This document shows positions 20,699 through 28,265 of a stretch of 33,203 nt of DNA, one piece after another. Source of the DNA: Penium margaritaceum (lineage: Eukaryota > Streptophyta > Zygnematophyceae > Desmidiales > Peniaceae); NCBI GenBank assembly GCA_023375785.1, contig SZWC01007297.1:95108-128310 (forward strand), in the 5' to 3' direction. Under the pieces are notes generated by a model. That model had not been told where the DNA came from, did no database searches, and was given only the letters and a program-made list of their open reading frames with translations. Numbering within the stretch: position 1 is the stretch's first letter; every line of letters starts with the position of its first letter. Made by a program: the position numbers and the translations under genes.

Positions 20699-20728
20699 GG
20701 GACACTGCACGCGCCAGGACCTCATAGC

Positions 20729-20748
20729 GAAAAGGAAGGGGTGTGAAG
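20729..20748 (+). promoter_or_regulatory. Polypurine tract of E3
   Basis: GAAAAGGAAGGGGTGTGAAG ends directly at the 3' LTR start TGTTACG. Confidence 0.85.
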
Positions 20749-21302
20749 TGTTACGTACCAGATGTACACGAGTCCCTCATCTTTCTGAGTTGGTCTTTCT
20801 GTCATTACACAAATAGCCCGCCGCGCTTTGAGACCTCAATTTTCACTATGAAGTTTGAGTGCAACCCGGCCAACTGCCCTCGTCCTCTGGCAAACCCTCT
20901 TGCACTTTCTAAAAGCTTCGACCATTTTCAAGAATCATCAACAGAAGTGTCTCGTCCTTTCCATTGACTTCTTGACACATCAAGAAACATCTAGATTTAT
21001 GAAGAGGCATGTCGCATCTCCTTTGTCGATCCTCAAAGCACCCCGACTTCTCAGCGGAGCTTCACGAATCCGACCACTCACGACACGACTCCACACGCGT
21101 CGCTCGACGGTCGACCCAACAATCCCGACTATACCTCTTTGGTATCTCGACACTTATATGTATACATGTTTGATCATTTCAACACATATAATCAAAGTAC
21201 ACTTACTACTAATTATAAATTGCTCATGTGCCCCAAATTCTCAATCGTATTCTGTCTTGCAACTTCTACCTGTTCACCATCCACGCTCCGTTTGGCATAA
21301 CA
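20749..21302 (+). repeat. 3' LTR of E3
   Basis: Starts TGTTACGTACCAGATGTACA and ends GTTTGGCATAACA. It matches 15438-15994 over its full length with many substitutions. Frames inside it (such as 20855-21334) are not genes. Confidence 0.92.
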
Positions 21303-21665
21303 AACCCTACCCCGAATTACATTGGGCAATTTAGGGTTTTCTTTTGTGCGCGGGTTTCTGCTGGGCCCTGGGTAGCGGGGCCTAGCAGGTTCCTTCCAAC
21401 GTATGGGGGGTCTTGGACCCCCCATGCAAACCACACACAAACACCTTATGAAACACTCACAAATCCCTCGAAAGAGGGATTTGTTAATGTGCAACAAAAC
21501 TATCGATGCAACATCGCATGCAGCATCAACATGTTATGATTTCATTCTATTTGTGGGTAGAGGAGAGCTATTCTTCCGAATGTCAGATAAGAAATGAACA
21601 TTATTCCGATTGTCGGGTGGGGTATGGGTATAGTTGTATTTTGTCGGTAATCCATACATGTACCT
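21303..21665. repeat. Right arm of the foldback element, outer part
   Basis: Continues the right arm after the E3 insertion and is the reverse complement of 13810-14215 (for example ACCCTGAATTACAT in the left arm read in reverse, against ACCCCGAATTACAT near 21309). It contains two hairpins: ATGGGGGGTC / GACCCCCCAT with loop TTG near 21403-21425, and ACAAATCCCTC / GAGGGATTTGT with loop GAAA near 21459-21484. The similarity ends at ACATGTACCT (21656-21665). Confidence 0.85.
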
Positions 21666-21790
21666 TTCGCATGTATGGTGGCCTAAACGATCTTAGAACT
21701 CTACAATGAGTATTGTATTTCACACACTGCCAATCACGGCTGCCGCGGAGATTAGCTAAAGCGACTGGCCTCAATAGGGCAACATAGCCC

Positions 21791-21935
21791 GCATATCCAC
21801 ATTCTCGAGGGGAGGACCCTCCCATATCCACAAGCGGAAGATTATGTCCCCCATATCCAGCATCTTAAAAAGAAACACCCCATATCCAGTGGACTTGTCG
21901 TTAACATCTCCATGTCCGGAACGGACGTTTTAACT
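21791..21935 (-). repeat. Left subterminal array of the MULE
   Basis: The motif CATATCCA begins at 21792, 21823, 21852 and 21881, with CATGTCCG at 21911; spacings are 31, 29, 29 and 30 bp. Sequence between motifs is variable. Read on the other strand the motif is TGGATATGG, the same as in the right array. Confidence 0.85.
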
Positions 21936-22766
21936 CCGGAATACCACTACGGCGTTTTTGATTGAAAGAAGTGGACATGGGGTAATTCTTTTTTGGGTAA
22001 AATGTTTGACTCTTCATTCGGTAAGTTACGACTGTCCCTGCTTGGAGAACTGTTCGCCACTAAATGATGTCGCTTTGTCGAAGGAAAATGACACCGTCCA
22101 ATAGTCTCATTTTGAATGTGTAACATGATAGCAACCCCACCGAACGGCCTTCGTATTACGCGGGGATACCATTTGTGCAATTGGAAGTCATTGGACACCA
22201 TTCAACTGTTATCGATATATTCACGGAGGACCAAACTTGTTGTAACAAAATCCACCCTTCACATACGCACTTACAATTGATAGCAAGGGCCAATACTATG
22301 GACTCGCCAGCCGGCGTTGTCTGCAGCCGCCAGCCTGTCAACCTTGTCCGAGCTGTCCCGTCCACCGTTCACAATGCGTTGTTTACGCGATGTTCCATGC
22401 GCCGACTCAATGTGTCGCAGCGAGACACATCGAGTGGGCGAGCATGCATGTACGAGAGACGGTCAGCCCCCGCAAACACGTGCCACTATGTCTATTTTGT
22501 GTAGCATGCAGACGTCATGTCATCAAATGGCGGGGAGACCCTCGTCTGTCGAATCCTGTCCACGTTGTCCTGTGGTCCCGCATTGGACCCTGCTCTCGAT
22601 CGCTGTCGACAGTAGGGTCCAACGCTCCATCATGCTTCTGAGACTCCCACCACGCGACAGTGCCGTGCGCCATGGACGCGATTGTTGACCTCTATGAGCC
22701 CAGTGAGCATGGATATCTCGTGTGTTTATTTCCAAATTTACTTGTGTTGTACCCACGGCGTCTAAA
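21936..22766. other. MULE 5' region without a clear gene
   Basis: About 830 bp. Frames up to 123 codons exist (22317-22688) but overlap others and have no known motif. It probably holds the promoter and leader of the transposase gene. Confidence 0.4.
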
Positions 22767-22937
22767 ATGGCTGCCCAGTTGCAATGGGCAGCGTCGCGTA
22801 GGCGTAGGTCAGGCGACGTTCCTGTGCTTTCTCAACCGCGTAGTCTGACACACCCTCACCTCAAGGAGCCAAGTCTCGTGCCCCACACCCAAGTCACCCA
22901 AAGCCTCGTGTATGACGAGCACTCTCAGCATGACTAG
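22767..22937 (+). CDS. Possible first exon of the MULE gene
   Basis: ATG at 22767 stands in a strong start context (TAAAATGGCT) and opens 56 codons beginning MAAQLQWAASRRRRSGDV, basic and then Pro/His-rich, ending in TGA TAG near 22934. MULE transposases often have a short basic, weakly conserved N-terminal stretch. Joining it to the DNA-binding domain at about 23100 would need an intron ending near the TGTAG at 23095-23100. This is a guess from position and start context only. Confidence 0.25.
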   Translation: MAAQLQWAASRRRRSGDVPVLSQPRSLTHPHLKEPSLVPHTQVTQSLVYDEHSQHD

Positions 22938-23099
22938 CGTGCTCAGGTGCTCCTCGTTTTGCCATAACAAGCAAGACACACTCTGAGGCTATCTCGACCG
23001 AGTCATGCTGCTCATAAACATTTTTTACCGGTTGTTCTTGTGGTCTGATATTATTGGTTTTTGGTCTGTCCAAAGATGCCCTGTCCTTATTTGTGGTGT

Positions 23100-25602
23100 A
23101 GTGTCCTCGGACGATGAGGCGTCGGGTGTGGCCTCAAAACGCCGCAAGGCCGAGCCTACATTTCCTGTAGGGATGTCCTTCCCAGAAATGGCAGAGGCAT
23201 GCGCAGTAGTGGATGACTACGCCATCACAAACCGAATGACTATTCGGTGGCTATGCAGTGAGAAGACGCGCTTCATTGCACAGTGTGGGCAGTTCAAGGA
23301 AAAAAATTGCCCTTGGCTTCTCCGTGCCCATGTGACTCCAAACAACGCTCGCATCGTGGTCTCCGAGTTTGTCGACGGACACAAGTGTGTCCCGGGAGTT
23401 GGTCAAGGAGATCTGGCGAAGACTGTCAAGTGGGTGGCACGGCAGATTGAGTGAACGCTAAAGCGGAACCCGACAGCTGACGTGAAGACGTTGTCGGCCG
23501 TGGTGCGAAAAGCATCTGGCAAGGCGGTGGACAAGAACACCATGTACCGGGCGAAGACAAAGGCATAAGAAAATATCATCAGCTCCAAAGCCTTATCGTG
23601 GAGTCTTTTCCTTGTGTAATGTGACGCGGTACGACATGTTGACATGTTGCTGGAAGCTGTTTTGCAATCGTTGAATTCATTTTCGACATGGTTCTAAGTT
23701 TGTCTTCCGTATGCTCTGCAGCTGAAGCGTGTGGACCAGAACACGCATGCCCTGGCAGAGGCAACCAAGGATGGCGTCTTCATCCTAGCTTTCGTTGCAC
23801 CTGGTGCCACTGTCCTGGGGTTCCAGCATGCTCGCCGCATCCTCACGGTGGATGAGCCGCATCTAAAGAACGGCCACAAACAGGTGCTTCTCATCAGCCT
23901 TCTTTTTTCATGCCAGCGAAAACACTCTGCCCATTGCGTGGGCCATGGTTCAGGGAGAGAACGAAGACAACTAGAAATGGTTTATGGAGCAGCTCGCCAT
24001 TGTGTATCCCACGACCGCAGAAAAAGGTACCATCGTCTTTTTAGACTGTGACAATGGTTTGTTGAACGTAATGGAGAAGGAGCTGTCAGGGGCACACCAC
24101 ACCTACTGCTACTACCACTTGCGGCAGAACGAAAGGTAGAAGTTTGGGAAGCAAGCCAGCTACTGGTTCTAGCGGCTGGCACATGCGCTCACACCCGCCG
24201 AATGGAGAAGGTGTAAAGAACAACCGTGTGTCATCAACTCCCGCGCTATAATGTACCTTCTCGGAGTAGACGGGGTGGGCGGCATTCTGGAGGAACAGTG
24301 GGCCAGGTTGTACTGTCCTCTCGGGCATGGTGGACACACCACGTCAAACGCGGCAGAGTCTTTGAACGTCCGCATTGTCGAGTGCAGAAAAATTTCCCCT
24401 TTCTACTGCTTTGTGTCCCTGTACACGTGGTGCAGTGCCGCCTTGCAGATAGGCGCAAACTCAGCAACTCTTACAAAGGACAACTTGCACCGACACCGGT
24501 AAAGCGGCTGCTCAACAGCAACGTATTAGCCCAAAACTACGACATCGTGGAGGAAGGGCCCCACAGTTGCAGCGTGACGGGGCCAAGCAACCGGACCCGC
24601 ATGGTGAACGTGCAGGACTGTACGAGCAGTTACGGTGCCTGGAAGGAGTGGGTCCTGCCCTGTGCGCATGCATGCGCATTCATGATCTACCGTGGGGAGC
24701 AGTCGGAGGCACAATGCTACGTTGGACTCACACGCATGGCATACAGGCGTTCTTACAACTTCCCCATGCCAGGTGTTAAACCAGCGTTGCTGAAAGTCCC
24801 CGATTGAGTGCTATGGCAGCAGCTTGGCCCTAAACATGGAGCACGGCGGCCAAAGAGCGCGAGGTGGGATTGCGAGGACAAGCGTCGGAAGAACTACATC
24901 TGTCCCCGCTTCAGCAAGGGCCACACGATGAAGAATTGTACGAATGAGCCTGTTGTGGCACATGCTGCTGAGGCAGTAGCCAATGCTCGTCAACGCCGGC
25001 TTCAGCCAGCAGAAGCAGCCGTGAGGGCTGAGGCCCATGCTGGTAGGTGGCCTCCACCCGAGACCCAAGCAGAAAAGGAAGCTGTAGCAGCTGTGGCAGA
25101 AGTAGCGGCAGCTTCCACTGGTGCCCCCCGTAACATTGCCTTAGTCTCACGTGCTGTAGGCACTAGAACAGAAGCCGTTGTCATGCTTTCTGACGGCAGT
25201 CTAGGCAGAAGTGTGTTGGGGATTGGCACAGGTTAGGGATGGGCGGGGCAAGCAGGTCGCAGGAGCACAACCGAGACTGCACGTATAGTTGCTGCTGCAG
25301 CCTCTGCAGTTGTAGCGGCGACTACAGGGGCACTTGGACAGAGTGGTGCCGTCAACGACGACGATGAGTACGACGCCAAGGCAGCGAGATATGACTCTGC
25401 TCAAGAAGAGATGTACGACCCTGAAAGACACATTCTCAGTGACTTGGACGAGGAGGAGCAGGAGGACGGGGACCAGTTCACTGACCCGCAACAGCAGAGG
25501 GAGTGGGAGATAAAAAGTGTTCGTGAGAAGCAACAGGTGTGCGCCATCGACGGCTAGGAGGAGTGCGCAGAAGAGTGGGATGACGAGCCCGATGTGTTCT
25601 GA
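23100..25602 (+). pseudogene. MuDR-type MULE transposase, inactivated
   Basis: Would cut and join the MULE ends. The N-terminal MuDR DNA-binding domain (23161-23390) reads FPVGMSFPEMAEACAVVDDY, then CPWLLRAHV and DGHKC. KNTMYRAKTKA (about 23533-23565) follows. After a likely intron (23614-23721) comes the MULE core: FVAPGATVLGFQHARRILTV, the Asp of VDEPHLKN, LPIAWAMVQGENED, FLDCDNGL, and YCYYHLRQN. GHTTSNAAES lies at about 24328-24357. A SWIM-like finger VNVQDCTSSYGAW...LPCAHACA (24605-24675) has Tyr for one Cys. The zinc knuckle CPRFSKGHTMKNC (about 24903-24941) has Phe for its second Cys. An Ala-rich region and an acidic tail end at TGA 25600. Lesions: stops at 23452, 23566, 23972, 24137, 24170, 24805, 25234 and about 25555; a frame change in T6 at 23903-23908 and a compensating one near 24485. 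Confidence 0.88.
23614..23721 (+). other. Likely 108-bp intron in the transposase gene
   Basis: GTGTAAT at the left edge and CTTCCGTATGCTCTGCAG at the right edge. The upstream frame is the same as the downstream LKRVDQNTHALAE frame once 108 bp (36 codons) are removed, and the junction reads SLFL-LKRV, a sensible place between the YRAK helix and the MULE core. The intervening DNA has stops in the coding frame. Confidence 0.65.
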
Positions 25603-26075
25603 AATGTGTCACATGTTGATTATTTTAGTTTTTAGTCTCTCACTAGTACAAGCTACCCATTGAATCTCTAACCTCATCATTTTTGTGTTGCAAGTCATGG
25701 CGAGGGTGGTCCACTTAGGAGCACACATGGTTACAATTGGAAGGAGCAAGTGGGAATGGCAGGATGGTGCCTGACCTCCAAAACTGGGTCAAAAAGGAAT
25801 GTCACAAAGCCAAGACTATTGTGAAGGAGGATTAGTGTTTAAGAGCTGGGACACCAGTAGGGTTAGAAGCAGTTAGGGTATGGTGGCTCTGTTGTGCACA
25901 CGGACGCCATAGAAATTTTGATGGTTAATAAATGTTTCTTCCATATCTTACTTGGTTCTTGGTTAACAAGTGTTTACACGGGGCAAATGTGCCGTCAAAC
26001 AGTACACTCAATGACATAAGCCAAATATGGAATCGCAAAACATGATTTTAGAGATCCCGTGCAGACATTTATTGC
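25603..26075. other. MULE spacer with a polyadenylation signal
   Basis: No ORF of note between the two MULE genes. AATAAA at 25927-25932 lies about 325 bp past the transposase stop and could end its transcript. Confidence 0.5.
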
Positions 26076-26083
26076 TATAAAAG
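26076..26083 (+). promoter_or_regulatory. TATA box upstream of the small MULE ORF
   Basis: TATAAAAG, 50 bp before the first ATG and 80 bp before the better ATG of the next ORF, which is normal spacing for a short leader. Confidence 0.55.
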
Positions 26084-26132
26084 ACTCCCTACGTCATGTA
26101 GTTCATTCTCGTCCACACAAGTTTACTTCATA

Positions 26133-26552
26133 TTGCTCATTATAACGCCGGAGCCTGGTGTTATGGATCAAGTGACATCCTTTCTGGCTGGAGCCGGTGT
26201 GACATACATCCTCCTGATGTGGAAGGAATCGGCACCTCGGCATGTTCGCAGTGTGAAGATGTACATGTGTCCATGTCAACATGGACACTGTCACAAATGT
26301 GACACTCCATGTCACGAGGAGGAAGATGTCTTTTACGACATGGAGAGTGACATAGAGGGCGCTGACTCAACATCATCCGGCATTGGAGACGATGTGAATT
26401 TTGTCGACTGCTACCCTGATGGCTGCTATCTCACCGGCAACTTGTGTCCTGCTTGTGAGACCATGGCCTGGATCCATTCATTGCCACCTACGGTCCAGCG
26501 ATGGCTAGTGAGTGGACGGCCCAGTCTGTTCATGACAAGCTGTGCACACTAA
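26133..26552 (+). CDS. Cys/His-rich hypothetical protein carried by the MULE
   Basis: 139 codons without interruption, in contrast to the broken transposase next to it. A second in-frame ATG at 26163 (GTTATGGATC, G at +4) is the likelier start and gives 129 residues, MDQVTSFLAGAGVTYILLMW at the N-terminus: a short hydrophobic segment that could be a membrane anchor. Then come CPCQHGHCHKCDTPCH (zinc-binding look), an acidic stretch EEEDVFYDMESDIEGAD, and a lone CPAC near the C-terminus. A TATA box lies upstream. I recognise no family. MULEs such as maize MuDR carry a second gene of unclear role, so this could be an analogue, a captured host gene, or a chance frame. Confidence 0.45.
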   Translation: MLIITPEPGVMDQVTSFLAGAGVTYILLMWKESAPRHVRSVKMYMCPCQHGHCHKCDTPCHEEEDVFYDMESDIEGADSTSSGIGDDVNFVDCYPDGCYLTGNLCPACETMAWIHSLPPTVQRWLVSGRPSLFMTSCAH

Positions 26553-28106
26553 GTGCGCTGGACAACGAAAATTAATGACTTTATGAATCACCTTTGTGGA
26601 TGGAATAGACACGGTGCTCTATTTGAAGTGGCCGGGTGCGCAAGTGTGTGTTTTTTCGTGTCACATGTGTTGTGGAGATGTTGATGTTAAACCCATGAAA
26701 ATATTACCGATGTACCCATCGTCCATGATACATTATGCATAAAGCAATGACATAAAAACACATGTTCGTATGAAACGTATGAAAATAGAAAGTAGGATAC
26801 CAAGGTTGACTGTGCAAGTATACGTTTCAGTGTGTACCCGATGTCAGTCCACACATGGCATTGACTGTAATATTATCTGCAGCCATTGTCACTGTAGTGG
26901 TCTTGTTCACTTTGTCTTCATCATTATTCCAACGACAAGAATGGGCACCACATGAAGAAAATAGATACAACTACAATGATGTACCCAAGCATGCCAAATG
27001 GAATGTTCTACGTCTTTGCAGGAAAACAATGTTGAATGGCCAATTGTGTTTCAGACAGTAATGGGTATCCCATGATGAAAATGTAGCGAATAATAAATAA
27101 TGCACCATGGGGTCACATACGCGACATTCTCATGAGATGCATGTGCACCCACGGCTTCCTATCACTACTGGCGTTGACTGGGTGGCTAGCTGGAGCCCGC
27201 ATACCCATAATCCAACACATGGCTTGAGGAGTCGGCGGCGCATGGTCATACATGGCGTCCCACTTAACCTTCACTTGGCGCCACGCAGCCTCGGCCTCGT
27301 CGCATGTTGGTTTGGGCGTGAGGGGTATTTAAACACCCCATGGACCGCGTCCACTGTGTTTGATGTTGCCCCAACCGAGCATCGGACGTAGTGGGCGGTC
27401 TAACGACATCGGGTCCATGTGAGTCGTGGAGAAAACGTGCCCTATCGCGTAAGTTACACGAACAACCACAAGCTCATCGGTAAACACGGTGGGTTTTTAC
27501 ATTCAACTAGCGTCCTTTCACGCAGTCAGCAAGAGTACGCCGCAATGCGTCATGTGTGTGGCGGTGGACCATAAACCCCTCATTCCAGTTGCCGGTAGTG
27601 GTACATGGTCCGACCAATCGCGAAGGTCAGCCACGTTCGTCAAATGTTTACTATTGTGCTGTATTCGGCTTTCATGTCACCGTCATTGCGACGTTTCGCG
27701 GCATAGACAAGCGGGTTTGATTCTATACAGTCACCAAGGTAGCAGCTTCCGGAAGGGAGCCCGGTCGGAGGGATTTTCTGCCTGGACCATCTTAAAAACC
27801 AAAAAAAAAACTATTCTAAGCTCGCTTAAGTACAGATCCTTTTGCTGTACAACCCCCCCCCCCCCCCCAAAAGATGCTCATACGACGCCTCGCAACTACA
27901 GTGCAAAACATTCCTCATGTCGACACAATCTGTTTTGTTTGTATGCCGTGGAAATCGCCAATACCGTTGTCCTTTACTTCTCAGGTGAAATTGCCATCTG
28001 TCGGGGGCGCACCGGATAATGGCCAACAACGCTCGGTTTTGTTCGCGAAAAGTAATTAAGAGTGTCAAAATCGGTGTTTAAATATGTTTATTTTAATAAA
28101 AACTAG
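26553..28106. other. MULE 3' interior, no supported gene
   Basis: Holds several frames of 60 to 176 codons without recognisable motifs. AATAAA-type signals lie near 27089-27098. A GGGGTATTTAAACACCCC segment at 27323-27340 could be a TATA-type promoter element. The longest frame (27489-28019) reads through the C16 run as polyproline and is not credible. Confidence 0.5.
27853..27868. repeat. C16 homopolymer
   Basis: Sixteen C in a row followed by AAAAG. The length is likely unreliable in the assembly. Confidence 0.95.
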
Positions 28107-28264
28107 TGGATGTATGGGTATTTTCCTGAAGCTGGTGGACATGGCGGTTTAAAAGAGCGAGCCCGTGGTATGTCAGAGAAAAAGTCTTCAACGTCTGGGT
28201 ATGGGGCTGTTAAAGAGCGATACGTGGATATGTTGGATCTATCGGGAAATTGATGGGTATATGG
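28107..28264 (+). repeat. Right subterminal array of the MULE
   Basis: The motif TGGRYATGG or a close variant begins at 28107, 28136, 28166, 28196, 28225 and 28254, with spacings 29, 30, 30, 29 and 29 bp. Units 2 and 4 also share TTAAA(A)GAGCGA, hinting at a two-unit higher order of about 60 bp. Inverted relative to the left array. Confidence 0.88.
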
Positions 28265-28265
28265 T

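Larger units (their letters stand above)
19448..20728 (+). pseudogene. pol: Integrase remnant of E3
   Basis: The zinc-binding segment LKECHDTDPGGHFKED (about 19600-19648) keeps the two His; of the two Cys the first is Arg (RDTCQQK near 19727). The core begins PWNDISM at 19804-19824, where a perfect palindrome (19821-19860) replaces the codons carrying the first catalytic Asp. GLAFTPNGCNAILLVV continues after it. The second block reads STMDGQFTRRFWRKLM (about 20010-20060) without the catalytic Asp; HPQTDGQTERT near 20100-20132 keeps the Glu. LKPQWLGPFD at about 20505-20534 is the GPF/Y motif. The frame ends HLLLHISTLQHYRDP, with no chromodomain after it, then a short tandem duplication (20631-20698). 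Confidence 0.88.
15438..21302 (+). mobile_element. Ty3/gypsy chromovirus relic E3, nearly full length
   Basis: 5.87 kb bounded by two LTRs of 557 and 554 bp, both TGTTAC...GGCATAACA. It contains, in order, a primer-binding site, gag, protease, RT, RNase H, integrase and a polypurine tract. Flanking pentamers are AACAC (15433-15437) and AACCC (21303-21307), a target duplication with one change. The host sequence on both sides is one arm of the foldback element, which confirms the boundaries. The two LTRs differ at many positions, so the insertion is old. All genes are broken. Unlike E1 and E2 it lacks a chromodomain. Confidence 0.93.
21791..28265 (+). mobile_element. Mutator-like element (MULE), decayed
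   Basis: About 6.5 kb with a MuDR-type transposase gene in the middle and arrays of ~30-bp repeats, in opposite orientation, at the two ends (21791-21935 and 28107-28264). MULEs often carry transposase-binding repeats in long terminal inverted repeats and may carry a second gene; both are seen here. Outer ends are taken as the outer edges of the arrays. I found no convincing 9-bp target duplication, so the true termini may differ by tens of bases. Confidence 0.7.

Noticed and set aside
20855..21334. A 159-codon ORF near 21 kb
   Set aside because: It lies inside the 3' LTR of E3 and is not conserved as a frame in the 5' LTR.
24811..25533. Leu/Pro-rich - strand ORFs in the transposase tail
   Set aside because: They are antisense to the Ala-rich and acidic transposase C-terminus and explained by its codon composition.
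27489..28019. A 176-codon ORF in the MULE interior
   Set aside because: Its C-terminal part reads a C16 homopolymer and its length depends on the exact run length; no motif.
28107..28264. A CRISPR-like array because of regular ~30-bp spacing
   Set aside because: Only 8 to 9 bp are conserved per unit, the units are variable, no cas genes exist, and the context is a eukaryotic MULE with a matching inverted array at its other end.
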